Source: Sphingomonas_D zeicaulis
Lineage (GTDB): Bacteria > Pseudomonadota > Alphaproteobacteria > Sphingomonadales > Sphingomonadaceae
Length of the DNA: 64,000 bases
NCBI RefSeq assembly: GCF_050433225.1
Contig: NZ_JBNPXQ010000001.1
Coordinates: forward strand, 1,116,001 to 1,180,000
Reading direction: 5' to 3'
Every line of letters begins with the position of its first letter. Positions within the stretch are counted from its first letter, which is position 1. Below are positions 18,391-26,188 of the stretch, in pieces. The notes under the pieces are model-generated. The model worked only from the letters and a program-made list of their open reading frames with translations. It did not search any database and was not told the origin of the DNA. The translations under genes were made by a program, and so were the position numbers.

Positions 18391-19160
18391 GCCTGAGGGC
18401 GGTGATCCTCGGCAGCGGCACCTCCTCGGGGGTGCCGCGCATCGGCAATGACTGGGGCGATTGCGACCCCACCGAGCCGCGCAACCGCCGCCGCCGCGCC
18501 TCGATCCTGATCGAAAGCGCGACGACCCGGATCCTCGTCGACACATCGCCCGACATGCGCGAGCAATTGCTGTCGGCCGATGTCTCGGATGTCGACGCGG
18601 TGCTGTGGACGCACGACCATGCCGATCATTGCCACGGCATCGACGATCTGCGGCAGCTTTTCCACGCCCGTGGCGCGCCGGTGACGGCCTATGCCCGGGC
18701 CGCGACGCTCGAGACCCTGCGCCAGCGCTTCGGCTATGCGTTCGACGGCAAGGAAGGCTATCCGCCGACCGTCAGCGGCCATGACCTGCCCGATGCGCTA
18801 CGGATCGGCGACATCGACATCGCGGTGGTCGATCAGCCGCACGGGTCGATCACGTCAGCGGGGTTTCGGTTCGAGGCAGGTGGGGTGGCGATAGGCTATT
18901 CGACCGATTTTCATATCGTGACATCGGCTATGAGCAGCCTGTTCCAAGCTATTGATATATGGATCATTGATGCGTTGCGCCATCGCCCGCACCCGACGCA
19001 TCCGCATGTGGGCTTGACGCTCGATGCGATCGCCGCAGCCGGCGCGCGCCGTGCGGTGTTGACGCACATGGACTGGTCGATGGATTATCGCACATTGTGC
19101 GCCACGCTGCCGCCGGGCGTAGAACCGGGCTATGACGGGATGGTTGTCGAAGTCGGATGA
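18387..19160 (+). CDS. MBL-fold metallo-hydrolase (PhnP-like)
   Basis: 257 residues from a TTG at 18387 that overlaps the tatD stop (TTGA). The metallo-beta-lactamase core motif is THDHADHCHG, and further metal ligands fit VDQPHGS, YSTDFH and LTHMD. The opening GSGTSSGVPRIG and the zinc-type Cys in WGDCDP are typical of the PhnP/YcbL-like phosphodiesterase group. It is cytosolic, with an unknown phosphodiester or ester substrate. It sits between tatD and a tiny membrane protein gene with overlapping ends. Confidence 0.92.
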   Translation: MSLRAVILGSGTSSGVPRIGNDWGDCDPTEPRNRRRRASILIESATTRILVDTSPDMREQLLSADVSDVDAVLWTHDHADHCHGIDDLRQLFHARGAPVTAYARAATLETLRQRFGYAFDGKEGYPPTVSGHDLPDALRIGDIDIAVVDQPHGSITSAGFRFEAGGVAIGYSTDFHIVTSAMSSLFQAIDIWIIDALRHRPHPTHPHVGLTLDAIAAAGARRAVLTHMDWSMDYRTLCATLPPGVEPGYDGMVVEVG

Positions 19161-19327
19161 GCGAAGGTCAGACCGCCAATTTCATCTATATGCTGCTGTT
19201 GCTGGTGCTCGTCGGCAGCAGCCTGATCGCGCGGCGCTTGCCGCTGGGGCAGACGCTGAAGATGGCGATCGCCTGGGTGGCGATCTTCGCGGTGGGGTTT
19301 TTCATCGTCCATCTGGTGCGCGGGTAA
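19157..19327 (+). CDS. Small 56-aa membrane protein
   Basis: The ATG at 19157 overlaps the previous stop (ATGA), and the frame runs to the TAA at 19325-19327. The product has two hydrophobic segments, residues ~9-24 (FIYMLLLLVLVGSSL) and ~36-53 (MAIAWVAIFAVGFFIVHL), joined by the basic loop ARRLPLGQTLK. The layout recalls the N-terminal membrane part of the TIGR02281 retropepsin-like proteases, so this may be a stand-alone or truncated form; that is a recollection and not a search result. The four-base coupling argues that it is a real gene. Confidence 0.7.
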   Translation: MSEGQTANFIYMLLLLVLVGSSLIARRLPLGQTLKMAIAWVAIFAVGFFIVHLVRG

Positions 19328-19336
19328 GGAAGCGGC

Positions 19337-19373
19337 TTCCTCCCCCGTTCGCCCTGAGCGAACGGAGGGGGAC
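19337..19373. repeat. Inverted-repeat hairpin, likely terminator / dispersed sphingomonad repeat
   Basis: CCCCCGTTCGC is followed by CCTGA and then GCGAACGGAGGGGG, a near-perfect stem of 11 pairs with one bulged A. It lies in the 66-base gap between the 56-aa gene and the convergent Lrp gene. The core CGTTCGCCCTGAGCGAACG resembles the small intergenic repeats built on CGCCCTGAGCGAA that are frequent in sphingomonad genomes. It has no T tract. Confidence 0.55.
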
Positions 19374-19393
19374 GCACTGCGAATTCGCCCGCC

Positions 19394-19861
19394 TCAATCC
19401 ACCAACGCGCAATATCTGAAGTCGTGCTTGATGAAATTCTGGCCCAGGCTGTAACGTACCCGCCGCACGCCCGGGATCTTGTCGATCGTCTGGTGCAGGA
19501 ATTCGGTTAGTTGGTTGCCATCCTCCACCAAGGTCATCGCCAGCACATCGGCGCGGCCGAGCATGGTAGACACGAAGCCAATCTCGGGCAGCGAGGCGAG
19601 GTGCTCGGCGAGCGCGTGGATGTCACCCGCGGTGTTCGCCTCGATCCAGAGATAGGCGAGGAACGGGTTCTTCAGGCGGTTGGCGTTCGTCACCGCAGCG
19701 ACACGGATCACCTTGTTGTCGAGCAGCCGCTTCAGGCGCGATCGGATCGTGCCTTCGGTCAGCCCGAATTCGCGGCCGATCTCGCGGTTGCTGACGCGGG
19801 CGTCGTGGCTCAGCCGGTCGATGATCTTATGGTCGAGTTCGTCGAGCGGGATGCGGGTCAT
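19394..19861 (-). CDS. Lrp/AsnC-family transcriptional regulator (second of a tandem pair)
   Basis: 155 residues from the ATG at 19861, which overlaps the stop of the preceding regulator (ATGA); an ATG at 19873 is an alternative. The HTH covers residues ~5-60 (LDELDHKIIDRLSHDARVSN, then REFGLTEGTIRSRLKRL). A RAM/AsnC ligand-binding domain follows (DVLAMTLVEDGNQLTEFLHQ). It is the last gene of the minus operon beginning with the TonB receptor at 25995, so it probably responds to a metabolite of that pathway. Confidence 0.92.
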   Translation of the reverse strand: MTRIPLDELDHKIIDRLSHDARVSNREIGREFGLTEGTIRSRLKRLLDNKVIRVAAVTNANRLKNPFLAYLWIEANTAGDIHALAEHLASLPEIGFVSTMLGRADVLAMTLVEDGNQLTEFLHQTIDKIPGVRRVRYSLGQNFIKHDFRYCALVD

Positions 19862-20376
19862 AGCGGCGCCCATTCGGGGTTGTACTTCAGGATCTTCATC
19901 GAGAGGCCCGGGAACAGCCGCTCCACGCCCTCGACATTGGCAATCGAGTCGGTCAGCAGCCGGTCAAGCTCCTCGATGTCGGCGGCGACGACCTGGATTT
20001 CCAGATCATACATGCCGATCGTGACGTTGACGGTGATGACATTCTCGAGCGCGGCGAGTTCCGCGCCCACTTCGGCGGCGGAGCGGCCTTTCACCTGCAC
20101 GCCCACCGCCGCGATGGCGTTGAAGCCCATCGCAGTGAGGTCACGCATCGCGACCACGCGCACCGTGTTGTTGGCTTCCAGCTTGCGCAGCCGGGTGCGC
20201 ACCGTCGCTTCATTGACATCGATCAGCCGCGCCAAGTCGCGATTGGCGATGCGGCCGGACTGGCGCAGCGCGGCGATGATCTTCTCGTCGATCGGTTCGA
20301 GATCGGCGGGCGGTGCGGAGACGCGCTGCGGGGCGGCCGCCGGTTCCACTGTCTTCTTTGTCCGTCGTGTCGCCAC
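19858..20376 (-). CDS. Lrp/AsnC-family transcriptional regulator with basic N-terminal extension
   Basis: 172 residues from a GTG at 20376 with GGAAAAAG upstream; a longer frame starting with TTG at 20448 would overlap the SDR stop and is less likely. Residues 1-28 are a basic, Pro/Ala-rich extension (ATRRTKKTVEPAAAP). The HTH follows (EPIDEKIIAALRQSGRIANR), then the AsnC effector domain (YDLEIQVVAADIEELDRLL). It is 61 bases downstream of the SDR gene and overlaps its paralogue by four bases. The two may form mixed oligomers. Confidence 0.9.
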   Translation of the reverse strand: MATRRTKKTVEPAAAPQRVSAPPADLEPIDEKIIAALRQSGRIANRDLARLIDVNEATVRTRLRKLEANNTVRVVAMRDLTAMGFNAIAAVGVQVKGRSAAEVGAELAALENVITVNVTIGMYDLEIQVVAADIEELDRLLTDSIANVEGVERLFPGLSMKILKYNPEWAPL

Positions 20377-20437
20377 GTCTTTTTCCGTTCCTGTCTCTGT
20401 GCTTCCCCACAGCGCCGCCTGATCGCGGTCGACCTCC

Positions 20438-21301
20438 TTAGCGAACAATCGCGGGGTGGGGAATGCGGGGCTCGCCCAGCATCGCGCGGAAGGAGGGCGG
20501 CTGCTTGTCGCCGGCGTCGACTATGCCGTAACGCTCGCCCATCTCGGCGCCGATCAATGTCTGCCCGGTCAGCGCCATCCGGTTTGGATCGGCGTGGATC
20601 GCAGCGACCACCCGGCCGGTAAACTCCGGCGTTTCGGCATTGGCCATGATCGCCTCATACTGGTCCGGCCGCTCGGCGATCGCCTTGTCGGTGCGCTCGG
20701 TCTTGAGCGGCCCCATCCAGATCGAGACCGCAGCGACATCCACCTCCTTCAGGTCTACGCCCATGTCTGCAGCGAACTTGTCGACGCCGGCCTTCTGCGC
20801 GCCATAGGCGGGGCCGTGCATGTAGCAGGCCGAGCCGAAGGAGGAGGTGAAGACGATCAGCCCGCCGCCGGTGCGGATCAATAGCGGCGCGGCATGGAAG
20901 CTGGCGACATAGCCGGAGCGCAGCCCGACATCGAGGATGTTGACCAGGCTCAGCGGGCGCTCCCAGAACCCGCCGGGCTGGATCAGGGCATCGTCGATGA
21001 TCGCGGCATTGTTGACGAGGATGTCGAGCCGACCCTCATCGCGCTCGATCTGGCCGAACAGCGCCTGGACCGCATTGTCGTCGCGATGATCGACCGCGAC
21101 GGGGATGCCGCGCCCGCCCGCCTCGTCGATCGCGCGCGCGGTGCCGCCGATCGTGCCGGGCAGCGCCGCCGATCCCTCAACGGTGGTGCGGCCGGTGACA
21201 TAAACCGCATAGCCCGCCGCCCCCAACGCCCGCGCGATGCCCGCGCCCGCGCCGCGGCTGGCGCCGGTGACGACGGCGACCTTGCGATTGTCCTTGCTCA
21301 T
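20438..21301 (-). CDS. SDR-family oxidoreductase (DHRS1-like)
   Basis: 287 residues. The cofactor motif is TGASRGAGAGIA, with NNAAI further on and the active-site Tyr-Lys as YGAQK. The sequence YAVYVTGRTT and the long insert after it resemble the DHRS1-like branch of SDRs. Residues ~190-210 (VSIWMGPLKTERTDKA) replace the usual PG motif. The ATG overlaps the stop of the upstream SDR gene (ATGA). It is part of the TonB receptor-flavoprotein-SDR-SDR-Lrp-Lrp operon, with a probable role in oxidising or reducing a hydroxyl/keto group of the imported substrate. Confidence 0.92.
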   Translation of the reverse strand: MSKDNRKVAVVTGASRGAGAGIARALGAAGYAVYVTGRTTVEGSAALPGTIGGTARAIDEAGGRGIPVAVDHRDDNAVQALFGQIERDEGRLDILVNNAAIIDDALIQPGGFWERPLSLVNILDVGLRSGYVASFHAAPLLIRTGGGLIVFTSSFGSACYMHGPAYGAQKAGVDKFAADMGVDLKEVDVAAVSIWMGPLKTERTDKAIAERPDQYEAIMANAETPEFTGRVVAAIHADPNRMALTGQTLIGAEMGERYGIVDAGDKQPPSFRAMLGEPRIPHPAIVR

Positions 21302-22053
21302 GCCGAATGCTCCTTGAGGATGTCGAGGAAAGGGGGGCGCTCACCGCCGCCATGGACTTCGAGCGCGGCGCCGGTGACATAGGATGCGGCCGGAGAGGCG
21401 AGGAACAGGGCCGCTTCGGCGATCTCCCCGGCGCGGCCCAGCCGCCGCGCGCCGATATTGCTGGCGATCGCAGCCTGCGCGGCGGCATCGCCATAGGTGG
21501 CTTCGGTCGCCTCGGTTTCGATATAGCCGACGATGATCGCGTTGATCCGGATCGCTGGCCCCCATTCGTGTGCCAGACTGCGGCCCAGCGCGATCAGTCC
21601 GGCCTTGGCCGCCGAATAGGCCGCGGTGCCGGGGGAGGGGCGCTCCGCCGAGACGCTGGCGATGTTGACGATCGACCCGCCCCTCGCCTGCATGTGCGAA
21701 TGCGCCGCCTGCGCCAGATAGATCGGCGCCATCAGGTTGAGCGCCACCACCCGTTCAGCGAGACGCGGCGAACTGGTGGCGAGCGGCGCTTCGGGCGAGC
21801 CGCCGGCATTGTTGACGAGGATATCGAGCCGGCCATGCTTGGCCGCGACGGCATCGACCATCACGCGTACCGCATCGGGATCGCGCACGTCGCACGCGAC
21901 CACCTCCAGCCCGTCGATCGCCTGCGCGCTACGCCCGCAGACCGTGACGGTCGCACCCGCCGCCGCAAGCCGCCGCGCGATGGCGAGGCCGATGCCGCGC
22001 GTGCCGCCGGTGACGATCGCCACCTTGCCTTCCAGAGTGCTCGAATCCCCCAT
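21298..22053 (-). CDS. SDR-family oxidoreductase
   Basis: 251 residues from the ATG at 22053, with GAAAGGA upstream; the ATG at 22059 is too close to that site. Standard features: TGGTRGIGLAIA, NNAGG, SVSAERPSPG, the catalytic YSAAK and a C-terminal GGGERPP. It lies 13 bases after the flavoprotein gene and overlaps the next SDR by four bases. It probably acts as an alcohol/ketone dehydrogenase in the same pathway. Confidence 0.92.
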   Translation of the reverse strand: MGDSSTLEGKVAIVTGGTRGIGLAIARRLAAAGATVTVCGRSAQAIDGLEVVACDVRDPDAVRVMVDAVAAKHGRLDILVNNAGGSPEAPLATSSPRLAERVVALNLMAPIYLAQAAHSHMQARGGSIVNIASVSAERPSPGTAAYSAAKAGLIALGRSLAHEWGPAIRINAIIVGYIETEATEATYGDAAAQAAIASNIGARRLGRAGEIAEAALFLASPAASYVTGAALEVHGGGERPPFLDILKEHSA

Positions 22054-22066
22054 TCGCATCCTTTCG

Positions 22067-23779
22067 TCAGATATTGGCGCGCGCCGCATGGCGGGCGGCG
22101 CGCCGGCCGGAGAAGAAACAGTCGGCGAAGGACAGACCGCTGACATAGGTCTGCGAAGCGAGGCCGACCGCGCTGCGCCCCGCCGCATAAAGGCCGGGGA
22201 TCGGCGCGCCGGTGCGATCGAGCACCTGGCCGCTTTCCTCCGACACGCGCAGGCCGCCGAAGCTGATCACCGGCAGCGGCAGGAAGCGGCTCTCGATCGA
22301 GATATCCATCGCGTAGAAGGGCGCTTGCGCGATCGGCTGCATATCCGCCGGTTCCTTGCCGAATGGGTCCGCCGCGGCGCCGGAAGCGGCGGCATTATAG
22401 GCATCGACGGTGCGTGCGAGCCCGGCGGGGTCAACGCCGATCTTGGCGGCAAGCGCATCCAGGCTGGGCGCCTTCTTCGCGTTGAAGGCGAGGTTGAGCA
22501 ATGTCACGTCGCGCTGGAAGGGCACGAGGTTGGGATCGCGCGCCTGCGCGAACGCCGCCTTGCGCAGCGCCTTGTCATAGATCAGCCAGGCGATGCCGCC
22601 CTGATGATCACCGATATGCTCGCCGAGCGTCGCGCCATAGACGGTCTCGTCGACGAAGCGCTCGCCGGCGCGGTTGACGACGATCGCATCCGACCACGCC
22701 TTGGGCGGGTTGATGAAGCGCCAGGCGCTGATCTTGTCCATCAGCGCGGTGGCGCCGCCCGCGCTCATGCCGAGCAAGATGCCGGAGCCCTGATCGCCCA
22801 AGGTGCCGTTGGGCATGCCCTTCGCGTAGGTGGGGGCGTAGCGCTGGACCATGCGCGGGTTCATGATGAAGCCGCCGGCGCTCAGCAGCACGCCTTCACG
22901 CGCGCGGATCAGCCGTTCGGTGCGCCCGTGCGCCTCGATTGCGGCGGCCTTGCGGAGATAATGGTTGCCGAGGCCGATCGTCACCGAGGCCAGCGGGATG
23001 CTTGGCGGGAGTGCCGCGAGCAATGTGTTGGCGCGCGCGATGTAGCGGGTGAAGCGCTGGGCGTCGGTCGAGCCTTCGGGGATCTGCAGTATGCGCACAC
23101 CGACCACACGGCCGCTGCGGTCCTGAACCAGTTGCCGCGCCTCGGCGAAGCGGTGGAACCGCAGGCCGAGGCCGAGCGCGGATTGGGTCAGCGGTTCGGT
23201 GATGAACTTGCCCAGCCCCCAGGCCTTTTTGCCATCCTTGCCGAAGGCGCGATGGCCGCGCGCCGCCGGCTTGGCGCGCGCGCGATAGCTGGCGACCAGC
23301 GAATTGTCCGGATGGTAGAGGAAGCGATCGAGCGGCGGATAGGACGCCTTCTTGCGCCAGACGCCGCCCGCCAGCTTGCCGCCATGCTTCAGGATCCAGT
23401 CGATCGTGCCCGGGCTTTCCTCGACGAAGCGGCGCAAGGTGGCGTCCGACACCACGTCGCCGGCCTCGATCCGCAGATAATCGAGCATCGCCTGCGGATC
23501 ATCCTCCTCGCCCTCCTGCCGCTGGATCGCGGTGCCGCCACCGGCGTAGAAGACGCCGCCATTGGCCGCGGTCGATCCGCCGCAGGCATAGCGATCGACC
23601 GCGGTGACCGCGAGGCCGCGCTCCAGACCCTCCAATGCGGCGGCGACACCCGCGCCCCCGAGGCCGACGACAACGAGATCGGCGATCTCCGTCCAGGCGA
23701 CGTCGCCGGCATCCTCGACGATGAGCGGCGCGTCGACCGAAACGCCGACCTCGCTGGCGGGGGAGAAGGGCGCGTTCAT
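22067..23779 (-). CDS. FAD-dependent dehydrogenase, 3-ketosteroid-dehydrogenase-like (FAD_binding_2)
   Basis: 570 residues. The dinucleotide motif is GLGGAG at residues 39-44, followed by GSTAANGGVFYAGGGT, a typical FAD_binding_2 signature. The C-terminal FAD site is GLYAAGRSAVG with YVSGLSFADCFFSGR after it. The size and layout match flavoproteins such as 3-ketosteroid delta1-dehydrogenase and urocanate/fumarate reductases; the substrate is not proven. Its ATG overlaps the TonB receptor stop by one base. It probably introduces a double bond next to a ketone on an imported ring compound. Confidence 0.85.
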   Translation of the reverse strand: MNAPFSPASEVGVSVDAPLIVEDAGDVAWTEIADLVVVGLGGAGVAAALEGLERGLAVTAVDRYACGGSTAANGGVFYAGGGTAIQRQEGEEDDPQAMLDYLRIEAGDVVSDATLRRFVEESPGTIDWILKHGGKLAGGVWRKKASYPPLDRFLYHPDNSLVASYRARAKPAARGHRAFGKDGKKAWGLGKFITEPLTQSALGLGLRFHRFAEARQLVQDRSGRVVGVRILQIPEGSTDAQRFTRYIARANTLLAALPPSIPLASVTIGLGNHYLRKAAAIEAHGRTERLIRAREGVLLSAGGFIMNPRMVQRYAPTYAKGMPNGTLGDQGSGILLGMSAGGATALMDKISAWRFINPPKAWSDAIVVNRAGERFVDETVYGATLGEHIGDHQGGIAWLIYDKALRKAAFAQARDPNLVPFQRDVTLLNLAFNAKKAPSLDALAAKIGVDPAGLARTVDAYNAAASGAAADPFGKEPADMQPIAQAPFYAMDISIESRFLPLPVISFGGLRVSEESGQVLDRTGAPIPGLYAAGRSAVGLASQTYVSGLSFADCFFSGRRAARHAARANI

Positions 23780-25995
23780 CAGAAGCGGTACGAGACCTGG
23801 CCGAGCACCTCGCGGGGGCGGCCCTGGCGTGCGGCGATGGCGGCGGTGTAGTTGGCGGTGCCGACGATATAGTCGCGGTCGAACAGGTTGGTCGCGATCA
23901 GTTGCGCCTTGATGCGGTCATCATCGCTGGTCCAGCCGATCCGCGCGTTGACGATGCCATAGCCGTCCTGCTTTTCGGCATAGTCGGTCACCGCGCCGAG
24001 GCCGTTGTTGGCGGCGGTGAAATAGATCCGGCTCTGCACATGCGCATCCGCGCCGAGCACGATCTTGCCGGCATCCGCCAGCTCGACCGTATAGGCCGCG
24101 CCGAAGGTGGCGGACCAGCGCGGTGCGTTGTTGAGGCGATTGCCCGAGGCGTCGAAATTGCCGAAGGTCGTGACGAACGCATCCGGATAGTCGCGATATT
24201 TGGCATCGAGCCACGCGACATTGGCGGTCAGTTCGAGCGGACGGACTGGGCGGGCGACGATTTCCGCCTCGATGCCCTTCACCCGCGCGGTGGCGGCGTT
24301 CTGCGTGCGTGCGCCGAGCGAGGCGCCGATCTGGACGTAGCTCTGCACCTGCAAGTCGGTATAGTCATAATAGAAGCCGGTCAGGTTGAAGCGCAGCCGC
24401 CGGTCGAGCCAGTCGCTCTTGAGGCCCAGTTCGTAGGACCAGAGCTTTTCGGGGCCATAGCCGGCGGCGGCATCGACCGCATTGTTGGCGCCATAATCAT
24501 AGCCGCCGCTCTTGAAGCCGCGTGTGGCCGACGCATAGATCAGCACGCGTTCGCTGGGCGTGAAGTTGATCCCGAATTTCGGCGTCAACGCATCGTCGTG
24601 GCGTTTGGTGTCGATCGAGAAGGGCTCGGGCAGGCCGGGAATGCCGCTCAGCACGAAACCCTGTTCGGCGACCGAAGGGTCGGTATCGGTCGACGCGGTG
24701 AAATAATCGTCGATCGCGTAACGCTTGCGCTCACGGGTGTAGCGCAGGCCGGCGATGAGCGAGAATTGATCCGACAGGCGATACTCGCCCTGCCCGAAGA
24801 AGGCGATCGAGCGTGCCTGCAGCAGCGGCCGCTGGATGTGCGAGGCGCCGAACGGGAAGAGCGTGAGGGTCAGCGGCTCGCGGTTGCGCTCGTCGAAATA
24901 ATAGGCGCCGAGCACCCAGCTCAGCCGTTCGCTGTCGCCCAGCAGGCTGAGTTCCTGGCTGAACTGGTGCTGGCGGATCGGGCGGAGCTGGTTGAGCAGC
25001 ACGTCCGCCGAACTTGCATCGGCATCGGCGATGATCCTGCCGCGAAACACGCGGTAGCCGGTCAGCGAGCGCAGCTTGAGACCGTCGGCCAGCGGCAGGA
25101 TGAGATCGCTGGAAACGCCATAATTCTTCAAAACGGTAAAATTGTCGCGGTTCATCGAGACTTTGTCGGAATCGTCGAGGACCGCATCGTCGGTGGGATT
25201 GCCGGTGGGGCGGATCAGCTTGGGATAGGCGCCGAACGCGCCCGACTGGCGCGACCAGTCCGCGCGCAGCGTCCACTCACCGGACGCGCCGATGGGGATG
25301 AGGACCTGGCCCCGGACGCCGCGCGATTTCAGATCCTCGGCATCATTGCCGGTCGACACATTCTCGCGGAACGCATCATGGCCGGAAATGTCGGCGGCGA
25401 GGCTGGCGCGGATGCCGCCGGCGATCGGACCGGAGATATAGGCCTGCGCGGCATAGCGATCGAAGCTGCCATAGGCGGCCTGCACCTGGCCCTCGAGTTC
25501 GGCCGAGGGCTTGCGCGAGACGATGTTGATCGTGCCGCCAACCGAATTGCGGCCATAGAGCGTGCCCTGCGGCCCGCGCAGCACCTCCACCCGCTCGACA
25601 TCGAGGAAGTCCTGCAAATAGCTGAGCGGGCGGGCGAGGTAGATGCCGTCGGTGTGGATCGTCGTGCTCGGATCGGAGCCGATGAAGACGATGTTCGAAC
25701 CGATGCCGCGGATGAAAAGCTGGGTATAGCCGGACAGGTCCGACACCTGCAGCGAGGGCACATAGGTCTTGAGATCCTGCACGTCGCGCACGCCGCGATC
25801 GTCGAGCTGGTCCGCGCTGAGCGCGGTCACCGCGATCGGGGTCGATTGCAGCTCGGTCTCGCCCATGCGTGTCGCAGTGACGACGATATCGGGCAGGCCA
25901 TCGGGATCCCCCATCACCTGCGCGGTCGCGGGGCTGGTCAGCATCACGCCAAGGGCGACTCCCGCCATCGACGCTGGCCGGATGATGCGTTGCAT
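23779..25995 (-). CDS. TonB-dependent outer-membrane receptor
   Basis: 738 residues from the ATG at 25995, with GGGAGAGGA upstream; the frame is open further out without a signal-like sequence. A signal peptide covers residues ~1-25, and the TonB box is IVVTATR near residue 37. The plug domain carries LFIRGIGSN and VEVLRGPQGTLYGRNSVGGT, and the protein ends in VLGQVSYRF with a terminal Phe, as in outer-membrane barrels. It is the first gene of the six-gene minus operon and would import the substrate for the catabolic cluster. Confidence 0.96.
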   Translation of the reverse strand: MQRIIRPASMAGVALGVMLTSPATAQVMGDPDGLPDIVVTATRMGETELQSTPIAVTALSADQLDDRGVRDVQDLKTYVPSLQVSDLSGYTQLFIRGIGSNIVFIGSDPSTTIHTDGIYLARPLSYLQDFLDVERVEVLRGPQGTLYGRNSVGGTINIVSRKPSAELEGQVQAAYGSFDRYAAQAYISGPIAGGIRASLAADISGHDAFRENVSTGNDAEDLKSRGVRGQVLIPIGASGEWTLRADWSRQSGAFGAYPKLIRPTGNPTDDAVLDDSDKVSMNRDNFTVLKNYGVSSDLILPLADGLKLRSLTGYRVFRGRIIADADASSADVLLNQLRPIRQHQFSQELSLLGDSERLSWVLGAYYFDERNREPLTLTLFPFGASHIQRPLLQARSIAFFGQGEYRLSDQFSLIAGLRYTRERKRYAIDDYFTASTDTDPSVAEQGFVLSGIPGLPEPFSIDTKRHDDALTPKFGINFTPSERVLIYASATRGFKSGGYDYGANNAVDAAAGYGPEKLWSYELGLKSDWLDRRLRFNLTGFYYDYTDLQVQSYVQIGASLGARTQNAATARVKGIEAEIVARPVRPLELTANVAWLDAKYRDYPDAFVTTFGNFDASGNRLNNAPRWSATFGAAYTVELADAGKIVLGADAHVQSRIYFTAANNGLGAVTDYAEKQDGYGIVNARIGWTSDDDRIKAQLIATNLFDRDYIVGTANYTAAIAARQGRPREVLGQVSYRF

Positions 25996-26078
25996 TTCGT
26001 CCTCTCCCTTACTCAAGATGCCGATCTCGTGCCAGCACTGTGCGAGGATGCGTATCACGCGCTCTATGACTATGCTAG

Positions 26079-26104
26079 ATCGACTCTCGCGATAATGAGT
26101 CGAT
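26079..26104. promoter_or_regulatory. Inverted repeat in the divergent catabolic promoter
   Basis: ATCGACTC at 26079-26086 and GAGTCGAT at 26097-26104 form a perfect 8-base dyad with a 10-base spacer. It lies in the 193-base gap between the two divergent catabolic operons. A possible -35 element TTGACG (26109-26114) lies just to its right, with a weak TAGCCA 17 bases later pointing towards the oxygenase gene. A dyad of this kind is a candidate site for one of the Lrp-type regulators; the assignment is inference. Confidence 0.5.
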
Positions 26105-26188
26105 GCAGTTGACGGTTTGCGTAAAAATCACTAGCCATCATTACGAATGCTGGTGAAAGATAAGGTGTGAGGCGTGCAGGAGGGAGCT

